Shown here one piece after another: positions 9,016 to 16,705 of a stretch of 64,000 nt of DNA (position 1 is the stretch's first letter; each line of letters starts with the position of its first letter). This DNA is from VRUE01 sp963707965 (GTDB lineage Bacteria; Actinomycetota; Thermoleophilia; Solirubrobacterales; 70-9). The stretch is from assembly GCA_963707965.1 (NCBI GenBank), contig CAVPRR010000004.1, forward strand, positions 1 to 64,000, read 5' to 3'. The notes under the pieces were generated by a model. The model was not told where the DNA came from. It worked only from the letters and a program-made list of their open reading frames with translations, and did no database searches. Both the position numbers and the translations under genes were made by a program.

Positions 9016-9651
9016 ATGGAGGAGGGGAAACCGGGAGTGGAGCCGGGGAAGCCGGGGGAGGAGCCTGCAAAGCCCGGCAAGGAGGGCGCCAAGCCCTCGC
9101 TCACGCCGAAGAACCGTCGCAGGCTCCGCGTGGGGGTGATCGCCGTGGCGCTCATCGTCGCCGTCGTGGCCTGGGTGGCAAGCCGAGACAGTGGCGGCGG
9201 ATCATCAGAACAGGCGCCGACCGAACCGGGCCCGCCGCGGATCGTCACGGAGGCGGAACTGCAGGAAGCCGCGGCGAGCCTGGGCCAGACCATCTACTGG
9301 GCCGGCCCGGTGGAGGGTCAGGAGCTGGAGCTGAACGAACTGGGCGAAGGCGGCGTTTTGGTCCACTACCTTCCCGAAGGCACGGAAGCCGGAAAGGGGC
9401 CGTCGAAGGTGCTGACGGTCGGCAGCTACCCCCTGTCCGACCCGGCCGCAGCGATCGCTGAAGTGGCCAAACGGCCCGGTGAGATCGTCCGCCACCTTCC
9501 CGACGGACGCACGGTGGTAACCAGCGAATCGAGTCCGACAAACGTCTACTTCGCCAGCCCGGACAACAGCGTTCAGGTGGAGGTCTATGACCCCTCGGCG
9601 AAGCGCGCCATGAGCCTCGCCCTCTCGGCGAGGGTCCAGCCGATTGGCTGA
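9016..9651 (+). CDS. Membrane-anchored protein, paralogue of 4212-4841
   Basis: A 211-aa protein with an N-terminal run of 'KPGEEPAKPGKEGAKP'-like Lys/Pro/Gly repeats (about residues 5-27) and one membrane helix ('VGVIAVALIVAVVAWVA', about 38-55). After a Gly/Ser linker comes an external domain with 'TIYWAGPVEGQELEL', 'VLTVGSYPLSDPAAA' and 'VYFASPDNSVQVEVYDPS'. These blocks align one to one with the protein at 4212. Function is unknown: there are no catalytic motifs, so a binding or scaffolding role outside the membrane is as far as I would go. The two copies enclose two broken glycosyltransferase genes, which suggests that the block arose by duplication. The start is fixed by homology and by the -10 box. 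Confidence 0.75.
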   Translation: MEEGKPGVEPGKPGEEPAKPGKEGAKPSLTPKNRRRLRVGVIAVALIVAVVAWVASRDSGGGSSEQAPTEPGPPRIVTEAELQEAAASLGQTIYWAGPVEGQELELNELGEGGVLVHYLPEGTEAGKGPSKVLTVGSYPLSDPAAAIAEVAKRPGEIVRHLPDGRTVVTSESSPTNVYFASPDNSVQVEVYDPSAKRAMSLALSARVQPIG

Positions 9652-9761
9652 CCGGCGCTCAACCGACCGTCGACCTCGAGTTCTGTGAGCGGTCCCGCGA
9701 AGGCGGCCAGCGCGGGTTGCCGGATCCCGCACCGAACGCGCCGTTTCGTAGAATCGCTGCC

Positions 9762-10507
9762 GTGAGGGGGGTTTCGAAGCTGCTGATCGCTGCTGTCGCC
9801 GGGGCGTTGCTTGCCGCCGGCATCGTCGCGTGTGGGGGTGGGGGCGATTCCAGCTCGAGCACAACCGGAGCCGCCTCGCAGGGCCAGGCGAGCGGCGACA
9901 CGTCTTCGAACGCCAAGGCGGCGAAGAGCGGCGGAGACGAAGGGTCCGGCTCCGGCACCGGGAAATCAGGCGATACGGGAGGGAGTTCGAGCGGGTCGGG
10001 CGGTGAAGGGGAAAGCTCCGGCAAGAGCGCGAGCGACTTCGTCCCCAAGCACCACAACGACTCCGGCGGTGGATCCGCCCAATACAAGGTCAAGGGTGGC
10101 GACAACAGCGTGCAGGAATACGGCGAAGAGGCCGATACGTCCGAACTGGATGCCGCAGGCGCCGCGCTGCACAACTTCCTCGACGCCCGCGCCGAGGGCA
10201 ACTGGGCGGCAGCCTGCCAGTACATGTCGAAGTCCGTCACCGAAGGGTTCGAAAAGCTCGTTGCCCAGTCAAAACGGATCGAAGACAAGAGCTGTGCCGG
10301 CAGTGCTCGAAAAACTGATCAACCCGGCAGCGAAGGCGTCGATGCAGGCCGAAGCGGAAAAGGCGGATGTCCGCTCGCTCCGCATCGAAGGTGACGGCTC
10401 CTTCGTCATCTACACCAGCATCGAAAAGACCATCCTGGCGATGCCGATGGTCGAACGAAGACGGCGCCTGGAAGGTCTCGAGCCTCGCCGGTACCCCGCT
10501 CAATTAG
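9762..10507 (+). pseudogene. Lipoprotein gene with two frameshifts
   Basis: From GTG 9762 the product begins with a lipoprotein signal, 'LLIAAVAGALLAAGIVAC' (Cys at about residue 24), followed by a long Gly/Ser/Lys linker to about residue 110. Then comes 'LHNFLDARAEGNWAAACQYM', the opening of an all-helical external domain seen in actinobacterial lipoproteins. The frame moves forward by one base near 10300, after 'DKSCAG', to 'VLEKLINPAAKASMQ', and again near 10455 to 'EDGAWKVSSLAGTPLN' and the stop at 10505-10507. The three parts together make a plausible protein of about 247 aa. TAGAAT at 9749-9754 lies 7 nt before the GTG, another apparently leaderless start. Confidence 0.75.
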
Positions 10508-10572
10508 CGCCACCCAGGACTCGGCAGCGACCCCAGCCTCCGCCGGGCGCCTGGAAGCCCGGCCGAGCAAGC

Positions 10573-11784
10573 TCAGATGACGGTGTCGCTGGCGACCTGC
10601 GGGAGGAAGCCGAGCATCACCTCAGCGCGCGCCCTGATCCCGTCTGGCCGGCGCTCGATCAGGCCCAGCGCGAGAAGCGCATTGATGTCGCGGGTCACGG
10701 TCTTTGCCTGCTTGTCCGCATACAGGATCGCCAGCTCAGGGGTCAGCGTTGTGATTTGCGATCGCGGAACCGGTTCGCCGGTCGGTAGCGCGAGCACCAG
10801 CTCGCGGCGCCGGCGGGTCGTGGGGGTCGACTTGCCCGCAAACAGCTCGTCCACATATTGTCGCCAGGCGGACTCGTAGTTGACGCCGCGTACAGCCTCA
10901 AGTTGTTGTTCGAGTCCGTCGGCAAATCCCCCGATGGCGTAGGCGAGGAACGAGGACAGGCTCCCACCCGACCTGCTCGCCCGATCGAGCTGGCGGTAAT
11001 AGGCAGTGCGGGTTGCGTTGTAGTGGTTCGAGAGGAGGTACGCCGACACGGAGGGCACGCCGGCCGAGGTCAGGACCCCGAACTCGACCAGCCGCGCGGT
11101 GCGGCCGTTGCCGTCCCCAAAGGGGTGAATCCAGGCAATGTAGACGTGGGCGACGGCAGCCCGCAGGAAGGCCTTCAGGAACGACTCGCGGTGATCGTCA
11201 ACCGGGGCGAAATCCGGTCCGTTGAGCCAGTCGCACATTTGCTCGACGAGGAATTTGCAGTCCTCGGCGGGAGCCCCGCGGTAGACGTTGCCGACCACCA
11301 CGTCTCCGGTGCGGTGCTCGCCGGGCACGACGCCCTCTTCGAGGTCCAGCCCATCCAGCACCTGCTGGTTGAGACTCGCCAAGCGCGCTGGGGTGATCTC
11401 GAACCCTTCGCCGGCGAATACCTCTCGTTCGATCACGTGGCAGGCCGCGACGATGTTCTCGATCTCGCGTCGCTGGTACTCCTGGCTGACCGGCAGCTGC
11501 AACTGGCCCTGCACCGCTTCCAGAGCCTGCTCTTCGGTCAGGGTGTTGCCCTCGATTGCGGTGGTCGCAAGGGCCCCCTTTGCGAGGTAGAGGGCAGACA
11601 GCCCCTGCGAGACGGCGGGAGGCAGTGGCGTCGTTGCAATGTGGCGGCATTTCGAACGCGCCTCACCGAGTTGCTCCCAGAAGAGCCACGGAACCCGCTG
11701 CAGATCGAGTTCGAAGGTGACCCAGGGGTGAGAGTCACGGAAGGGACGTTTGCTGTCCCTCGTAATGTCCGCTGGTCGCGCCAA
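10573..11784 (-). CDS. Fic-domain protein (probable AMPylator) with inhibitory motif
   Basis: A 403-residue Fic protein. Fic enzymes transfer AMP, or another phosphate-containing group, to hydroxyl side chains of target proteins. The active-site loop is 'IHPFGDGNGRTARL' (about residues 224-237), a complete HxFx(D/E)GNGRxxR motif. An N-terminal 'ATTAIEGNTLTEEQ' (about 73-86) matches the (S/T)xxxE(G/N) inhibitory helix that blocks ATP gamma-phosphate binding, so the protein is probably self-inhibited. The last 100 residues look like a winged-helix segment ('TVTRDINALLALGLIERR'), common in this Fic class. The start is TTG at 11784, and no ribosome-binding site is obvious. It seems a stand-alone regulatory or stress gene; there is no small antitoxin partner next to it. 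Confidence 0.85.
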   Translation of the reverse strand: MARPADITRDSKRPFRDSHPWVTFELDLQRVPWLFWEQLGEARSKCRHIATTPLPPAVSQGLSALYLAKGALATTAIEGNTLTEEQALEAVQGQLQLPVSQEYQRREIENIVAACHVIEREVFAGEGFEITPARLASLNQQVLDGLDLEEGVVPGEHRTGDVVVGNVYRGAPAEDCKFLVEQMCDWLNGPDFAPVDDHRESFLKAFLRAAVAHVYIAWIHPFGDGNGRTARLVEFGVLTSAGVPSVSAYLLSNHYNATRTAYYRQLDRASRSGGSLSSFLAYAIGGFADGLEQQLEAVRGVNYESAWRQYVDELFAGKSTPTTRRRRELVLALPTGEPVPRSQITTLTPELAILYADKQAKTVTRDINALLALGLIERRPDGIRARAEVMLGFLPQVASDTVI

Positions 11785-11848
11785 TCAAACCCCATAGTAG
11801 AGGGAAAAACCAGATTTCGACGCAAAAAATGTCCCTGAAAATGTCCCC
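11754..11848. repeat. Four TGTCC direct repeats before fic
   Basis: TGTCC occurs at 11754, 11766, 11830 and 11842, two pairs spaced 12 nt each. The second pair reads 'ATGTCCCTGAAAATGTCCCC'. The fic start codon lies between the pairs. This could be an operator or a relic of a mobile-element end. Confidence 0.35.
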
Positions 11849-12448
11849 CTAGGGAACCTCGAGCCAGGTGCCGGTGGGGCCGAGGTTGTGGAGCGGGGTG
11901 CCGGCGATCTGGCTATGGCAGCCCCAGGACTCGTGGATGTGGCCGCAGACGGCGAGGCGGGGGCGCTTCTCCTCGATCGCCCGGAGAAGGGCGGCGCTGC
12001 CGAGGTGATCGCCGCTGCCGCTGGCGTCGCAGTGGCCCTGCGGGGGTGAGTGGAGGACGAGGATCGCGCCCTCGGGGCAGGGGTCGAGCATGGCCGCCGC
12101 CGACTCGTCGTCGAGGTCGAAGCTCCAGTCCCAGGGCGTGATCGGGACTCCCGCGCCGAGGCCGTAGAACTCGGTGCCGTCGATCGTTGCCCCACCTCCG
12201 TGCAGAACGGTGGCAGCGGGCCAACCGGCGGCCGCCTCGCGCAGCGCGTCCTCGGTCTCGTTGTTGCCGGGAACCAGCACGGTTGGCTTCTCGATCGCGG
12301 CCAGGGCGTCGATCATCTCCTCGAGGCCCTCGTGCACCGAGGCGAAGTCGCCGGCACCGATCACCACGTCGGCCCCGGCCGACATCTCGACCAGCTTGGC
12401 CGCCTGGTCGACGTCGCGGTGCAGGTCGCTGAATGCGAGCAGTCTCAC
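11849..12448 (-). CDS. Metallophosphoesterase (calcineurin-like)
   Basis: A 199-residue calcineurin-like phosphoesterase. It begins 'VRLLAFSDLHRDVDQA' (D and H metal ligands), followed by 'GADVVIGAGDFASVHEG' (GD box), 'VLVPGNNETEDAL' (GNxE/D box), 'LVLHSPPQGHCDA' (H) and 'LAVCGHIHESWG' (GHxH box). These are the five metal-binding blocks of the superfamily. The open frame extends upstream to 12982, but that part translates the 72-bp palindromic repeat and is not plausible coding sequence, so I placed the start at GTG 12448. The substrate is unknown; family members hydrolyse phosphomono- or diesters. The stop at 11849 lies beside the TGTCC repeats. Confidence 0.85.
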   Translation of the reverse strand: MRLLAFSDLHRDVDQAAKLVEMSAGADVVIGAGDFASVHEGLEEMIDALAAIEKPTVLVPGNNETEDALREAAAGWPAATVLHGGGATIDGTEFYGLGAGVPITPWDWSFDLDDESAAAMLDPCPEGAILVLHSPPQGHCDASGSGDHLGSAALLRAIEEKRPRLAVCGHIHESWGCHSQIAGTPLHNLGPTGTWLEVP

Positions 12449-12587
12449 GGCCCTCAAACTACCTGGCGCCGGCTCCCTTCGGCACCGCCAGGCAGGAAGC
12501 ACGATCGTCGCGAAGCTCAGTGCCAGACGGCGCGACCGGACCATCGCCCGGCAACGTCCGAGCGCCATGTTCACCTCTTCTTGGTCC

Positions 12588-12846
12588 GTGTTCGCCTTTA
12601 CTGGCGCTGAGCGCCAGAAACAGCGAACACCCCCCGCTCGTCCTCGGCCGGCCAGCACTGTGTTCGCCTTTACTGGCGCTGAGCGCCAGAAACAGCGAAC
12701 ACCCCCCGCTCGTCCTCGGCCGGCCAGCACTGTGTTCGCCTTTACTGGCGCTGAGCGCCAGAAACAGCGAACACCCCCCGCTCGTCCTCGGTCAGCCAGC
12801 ACTGTGTTCGCCTTTACTGGCGCTGAGCGCCAGAAACAGCGAACAC
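12588..12846. repeat. 72-bp tandem repeat, four copies, each with a long imperfect palindrome
   Basis: Copies start at 12588, 12660, 12732 and 12804, an exact 72-bp period; the last copy ends after its palindrome. Each has a 43-nt imperfect palindrome, with outer arms GTGTTCGC/GCGAACAC and inner arms CTGGCGCT/GCGCCAG around GA. A 29-nt spacer beginning CCCCCGCTCG separates the palindromes. The spacers are nearly identical, apart from a few bases in the third. The array lies between the divergent phosphoesterase (12448) and secreted-protein (12886) genes. The rest of 12449-12587 holds nothing I can identify. Confidence 0.9.
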
Positions 12847-12871
12847 CGGCGCGTTTCTCGTTGACCAGGGT

Positions 12872-12877
12872 TAGGAT
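12872..12877 (+). promoter_or_regulatory. -10 box TAGGAT before the GTG at 12886
   Basis: TAGGAT lies 8 nt before the GTG at 12886 with no Shine-Dalgarno between, fitting the leaderless pattern of this window. Confidence 0.4.
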
Positions 12878-12885
12878 GCCCGTGG

Positions 12886-13256
12886 GTGTTCGTTCCCAGT
12901 CGAATCCAGCCGCGGAGGCGGCGGACCGGTGCCCTCGTCGGCGTGTGCGCAATCGTCGCGCTCCTCGTTGCGATGGTGACACCGAGCCGAGTCGACGCAG
13001 CCCGCGTTCGCTGTACGGACACGTTCCGGGTGCTCCACAACGACCACGTTGGCAGACTCTCGCTGCCGGGCGGCAACGGCCGGATCACGATCCTCTCGTC
13101 GGGCCGGCCAGCTGCGCACAGGCTTTAGCTCTCTTCACCCGCTTCCTCGACGATGTCAGCGGCCACCTGTCGCCGCCCTGGATCCTCGAGGCGCAGACGG
13201 CGAGCTTCCGCCGCAGCGCCGGCGGGCCCGGCTTCCGCATCAAGCCGGTTAGGTGA
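12886..13256 (+). pseudogene. Small secreted protein with one frameshift
   Basis: The N-terminus is a signal peptide: Arg-rich start, 'GALVGVCAIVALLVAMV', then a probable cut after 'SRVDAA'. The mature part starts 'RVRCTDTFRVLHNDHVG', followed by 'SLPGGNGRITIL'. The frame then changes near 13105, with one base apparently missing, and continues 'SCAQALALFTRFLDDVSG' to 'SFRRSAGGPGFRIKPVR' and a stop at 13256. The combined reading has two cysteines that could form a disulfide and a total of about 123 aa. I have the impression that this two-block layout recurs in secreted Thermoleophilia proteins, but I cannot name a family. Function unknown. Confidence 0.6.
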
Positions 13257-13280
13257 GCTTGCGGTAACCTCGCCGCCATC

Positions 13281-13454
13281 ATGCCTGACGTCTTCTGGAT
13301 CGGACTTGTAATTGCCGCCCTTGGCGTGCTCGTTGGCTTCGTTGCGGGGGCCAAATCCCGCACCACCCGGACGTTGACCGGCGCCGCGGTCGGCGCCTAT
13401 CTCGGCGTCATGGCCGCCTTCCCGCTGCTGGCGATCGGCCTCGCAACCAGTTAG
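13281..13454 (+). CDS. Small two-helix membrane protein
   Basis: A 57-residue ORF beginning MPDVFWIGL, with two hydrophobic stretches: 'IGLVIAALGVLVGFVAGA' and 'GAAVGAYLGVMAAFPLLAIGL', separated by a short basic turn (KSRTTR). The helix-turn-helix layout with a positive loop is what a real small membrane protein looks like. The gene fills the gap between the broken secreted protein and the convergent MFS gene, whose stop lies 6 nt beyond. A TAACCT at 13265-13270 may be its -10 box. Function unknown. Confidence 0.6.
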   Translation: MPDVFWIGLVIAALGVLVGFVAGAKSRTTRTLTGAAVGAYLGVMAAFPLLAIGLATS

Positions 13455-13459
13455 CGAAT

Positions 13460-15026
13460 TCAGCTGTCCTCCGCCGCGTAGCTCTCGAGCAGAGCCTGCT
13501 CCTCGTCGCGCCGCGGGAAGCGGAAGAAGACGAGGGCTGCGCCGAGCAGGACGGCGGCGATGCCGGCGGTGTAGGCCCACTCGTCCCCCTGCAGGAAGGA
13601 GGACTTGGCGGCGGCGATGATCTGTTCGGAGTGGCCGGGGTACTGCCCGGCCAGGTCGGCGGCGCTGGAGAAGGACTTGGTCAGCTCGCTCTGGACGTTT
13701 TCGCTCACCTTGTTGGCTTCCGGCGAGGAGGCGATCGCCGCGTTGGCGGCGGCGGCGTAACCGGCGGTCAGCAGCGCACCGAAGATCGACTGCATGATCG
13801 CCCCGCCCAGGTCGCGCTGGAGGTCGGCGGTGCCGGAGGCCATCCCGGCGCGGCGCACAGGCACCGATCCGGTCAGCGAGTGCGAGGCCGGGGTGCCGGC
13901 GAAACCGACGCCGACGCCGATCAGCGCGTAGCCGAGGCCCACCTTCCAGTAGGCGAATGCCCTGCTTCCAGAGCAGCAGCATGACGAGGAAGCCGAGCAG
14001 GCAGAAGGCGTAGCCGAGCAGCAGGGTGAAGCGCGCTCCGCGGGTCTCGACCAGTTTCGCCGAGCGGGGCGCTACGACGACCATCAGCGCCGCCGCCGGC
14101 AGGATCGCCAGGCCCGAGTCGAGGGTCGAGTAGTCGAGCACGTTCTGGAGGAACTGCTGGCCGATGAACATCGCCCCCATCAGCGAGCCGAAGACGATGA
14201 TGCCGGCGCAGGCCGCCACCCAGAAGATCCGCCGCGAGGCCACCCCGAGGTCGTAGAGGGGGGACGGCGCCCGCCGCTGGCGCAGGACGAAGGCGCCGAT
14301 CGCAGCCAGCGCGACAATCCCCAGCCCGATCGCCAGCGTGCCCTTGCCCGGGACGGGTGCCAGGTTGATCCCGAGCACCAGGGCGGCTACCAGCAGCATC
14401 GAGAGGAGGCCGCCGAGGTTGTCGACGGGGTTGGTGGTCTCGTTGACGTGGGCCGGTACGAAGCGCCAGGCAAGGAAGAGGGCGAGGAAGGCGAGCGGCA
14501 GGGTTACGAGGAAGACCGAGCCCCAGTCGAAGTGTTCGAGCAGCGCGCCGGAGAGCAGCGGCCCGAGCGAGGCGATCGCGCCGCCGATCGCCGACCACAG
14601 TGCGATTGATCGCGTTCGTGCCGCGCCCGACCACAGCGCTGTGATCAGCGCGAGCGTCGTTGGAAAGGCCATCCCCGCGGCGACGCCTCCGAGCACGCGG
14701 GCCACGAAGAGAACGCCGTCGGTGGGCGCCAGGCCGGCGAGGAGCGAGGCGGGGATCGAGAGCCCCATGCCGAGCAGCAGCATCATCTTGCGCCCGTAGC
14801 GGTCGCCGAGCGCGCCCAGGTAGAGGACCGAGGTCGCCAGCCCGAGCGAGTAGCCGACCGCGATCAGGTTGAGCGTCGTCTGGCCGGAGCCGAAGGCCTT
14901 GCCGATGTCGGGCAGGGCGACGTTGGCGACCGCCAGGTTGAGGTTGGCGACGGCGGCGACCAGGATCAGCGCGGCCAGGACCAGGCCGGCGCGCTGTGGA
15001 CTCATCTCCTCCATCTGCAGGGGCAA
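13460..15026 (-). pseudogene. MFS drug-efflux-type transporter (DHA2) with one frameshift
   Basis: The first 360 residues show an MFS transporter of the 14-helix drug:H+ antiporter type. There is a first helix ending 'LAVANVALPDIGKAFG', motif A as 'LGALGDRYGRKMMLLLG', 'RVLGGVAAGMAFPTT' and further helices to 'LLGFLVMLLLWKQG'. One frameshift near 13960 then leads to 'VGLGYALIGVGVGFAGTPAS', 'RRAGMASGTADLQRDLGGAI' (motif C-like helix end) and a last helix before the stop at 13460. Joined, it would be about 521 aa, normal for EmrB/QacA relatives. It starts 62 nt from the divergent MBL gene. Confidence 0.8.
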
Positions 15027-15087
15027 ACCTAACCTGGTTGACGGTCCTCACGCGAGGATCGGCTTCGCCCTGAAAGGATTACCGCCG

Positions 15088-16092
15088 ATGGCGGATAACC
15101 GCAAGCGCCCGGAGGCGCCGCGCGCCGAAAGGGTCCTGCCCGGCGTTTGGCGGCTGCGATTGCCGCTGCCCTGGCCGGGGGTGCCGCACGGCAACGTCTG
15201 GGCGGTTGCCGCCGACGGCGGCATCGTCCTCTTCGACACCGGGATCGGCGGCAAGGGCGGTCTGCGCCGCTTCGACCTGGCGCTGGCCCAGGCGGGCTTC
15301 GGGCTCGAGGACATCCGCCTGCTCGTCTGCACCCACGCCCACACCGATCATTACGGCCTCGCGGCCCCGATCGTCGAAGGGGCCGGCTGTGAGCTCTGGA
15401 TGCACCCCGCCTGGGAGCACATCCGGCCGCACGCCGAGGAACCAGCAGCATCGCTTGAGCGGCGGATCGAGGTCGCGCGGAAGAGCGGCTTCCCAGCCGA
15501 CCTTCTGGAACGCTTTCGGGACAGGCACAAAGACGATGACGACAGCGGCATCGACGCGATCGCCATCCCGGACCGCGAGCTGCTGCCCGGGGTCGAGGTG
15601 CCCACCGACCTCGGCGTGTGGAAGGTGTATGAGACGCCGGGCCACGCTCCATCCCATGTCGTTCTGCATCAGCCGGAGCGCGGGCTGCTGATCTCCGGCG
15701 ACCACCTGCTCGGCCGCACCGTGCTCTTCTTCGACCACGGTCACAGCCCCGATCCGGTCGGCGAATTCCTCCGCGGCCTCGAGGAGGTCGAGCCGCTGGA
15801 CGCCGGCCTCGTCCTGCCCGGCCACGGCCGCACCTTCCGCGACCCCGGAGCGAAGATCGCCGAGGCCCGGCGCCAGGTCGACGAGTTGCTCGGCAGGGTG
15901 CGCGAAGGGCTTGCCGAAGGCGAGAGAACCGCCTTCGACATAGTCGCCGGGCTGCTCGGCCCCGAGAACGTCAACTCACCCGGCAGCGCCTGGGCTCTGC
16001 AGATCGTCCTCTCCAGCCTCGATCACCTGGCGATCCTCGGCGAGGCCGCACCGGTCGAGGGCACCGACCCCCAGCGCTGGGCTCTGGCCTGA
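15088..16092 (+). CDS. Metallo-beta-lactamase fold hydrolase
   Basis: A 334-residue MBL-fold hydrolase. The zinc-binding motif is 'CTHAHTDHYGLAAPIVEGA' (HxHxDH at about residues 86-91). Further ligands are in 'YETPGHAPSHVVL', 'LISGDHLLG' (Asp) and 'LVLPGHGRTF' (final His). The C-terminal 80 residues form a helical region like the winged-helix tail of the LACTB2/RNase Z-like glyoxalase II subgroup, which acts on thioesters or nucleic acids. The exact substrate cannot be told. The start is ATG 15088; the frame is open further upstream but that part overlaps the MFS gene on the other strand. Confidence 0.85.
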   Translation: MADNRKRPEAPRAERVLPGVWRLRLPLPWPGVPHGNVWAVAADGGIVLFDTGIGGKGGLRRFDLALAQAGFGLEDIRLLVCTHAHTDHYGLAAPIVEGAGCELWMHPAWEHIRPHAEEPAASLERRIEVARKSGFPADLLERFRDRHKDDDDSGIDAIAIPDRELLPGVEVPTDLGVWKVYETPGHAPSHVVLHQPERGLLISGDHLLGRTVLFFDHGHSPDPVGEFLRGLEEVEPLDAGLVLPGHGRTFRDPGAKIAEARRQVDELLGRVREGLAEGERTAFDIVAGLLGPENVNSPGSAWALQIVLSSLDHLAILGEAAPVEGTDPQRWALA

Positions 16093-16128
16093 GGGACTCC
16101 GCCCGCCCACTGGGTAGTCTCCAGCGCT

Positions 16129-16572
16129 ATGTCCAGCTTCACACTCATGCGAGACGTGGCGGCGCCGCCCGAGGTCGTGTTCGGCGTGCTGACCGACCAC
16201 CGCGGCTACGCCGAGATCACGCCGGTGCGGCGGGTGGAGCTCGAGCGGGAGGGAGAGCCGGCGCCGAACGGGGTCGGGGCGATTCGCGTCCTGCACGTGG
16301 TGGGGCCGCCGCTGCGCGAGGAAGTGCTGACCTACGAGCCGCCGCGCCGCTTCTCCTACCGGCTGCTCTCCGGGGCCCCCGTGCGGGACCACGTCGGGAC
16401 CGTGGAGCTGACCCCGGATGGCGGGGGCACCAGGGTGACCTACGCGGTCCGCACGATGCCGACCGTCCCCGTCGGAGGGGCGGTGGTCGTCGGGGTCGTG
16501 AAGCTGGCGATCAAGCAGCTCCTGAACGGCGTCGTCACCGAGTCCGAGCGGCGTGCCGCAAGCGGAGGTTGA
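16129..16572 (+). CDS. SRPBCC (polyketide-cyclase/START-like) family protein
   Basis: 147 residues with the SRPBCC layout: 'VAAPPEVVFGVLTDHRGYAEITP' in outline at the N-terminus (strand, helices, 'W/Y' turn), curved strands with 'GVGAIRVLHVVGPPLREEVL', 'YEPPRRFSYRLLSG' and 'GGTRVTYAVRT', then a long final helix 'VKLAIKQLLNGVVTE'. The family binds hydrophobic ligands in a deep pocket; no specific ligand is predictable. TAGTCT at 16115-16120 is a possible -10 box 8 nt before the ATG. It is followed closely by the small ORF at 16583 and the propeller gene, so the three may form one operon. Confidence 0.75.
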   Translation: MSSFTLMRDVAAPPEVVFGVLTDHRGYAEITPVRRVELEREGEPAPNGVGAIRVLHVVGPPLREEVLTYEPPRRFSYRLLSGAPVRDHVGTVELTPDGGGTRVTYAVRTMPTVPVGGAVVVGVVKLAIKQLLNGVVTESERRAASGG

Positions 16573-16582
16573 GCCGGCCCGG

Positions 16583-16705
16583 ATGGGCCAGCGAATCGAC
16601 GATAGGGAGCTGCGGCGGCGGGCGCTTGCCGGCGTCCGCGACGAGGTCGAGGCGTTTGGCTTCGCCGCCCTTGGCTTCATCGAGATGTGGGAGCTGCGCA
16701 GGTGA
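16583..16705 (+). CDS. Small 40-residue protein coupled to the propeller gene
   Basis: A 40-codon ORF, MGQRIDDRELRRRALAGVRD and on to a hydrophobic patch 'GFAALGFIEMWELRR'. It is predicted to be amphipathic and helical. Its TGA (16703-16705) overlaps the GTG start of the next gene (16702), the GTGA type of overlap that usually means translational coupling. That coupling, and GGAGG at 16564-16568 upstream of its ATG, are the main reasons for calling it. No family is recognised. Confidence 0.45.
   Translation: MGQRIDDRELRRRALAGVRDEVEAFGFAALGFIEMWELRR

Noticed and set aside
8423..9500. Horizontal-transfer boundary at the AT-rich TATATAGT near 9000
   Set aside because: The AT-rich spot is only about 8 nt and fits a promoter; the surrounding composition does not change.
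12588..12846. CRISPR-like alternation of palindromic repeats and spacers
   Set aside because: The 29-nt spacers are nearly identical to one another and the period includes them exactly, so this is a simple tandem repeat. No cas genes are present.
12449..12982. Long N-terminal extension of the metallophosphoesterase through the repeat array
   Set aside because: The 178 extra residues translate the 72-bp repeat; the 72-bp period is a multiple of three and keeps all frames open. The conserved protein begins at GTG 12448.
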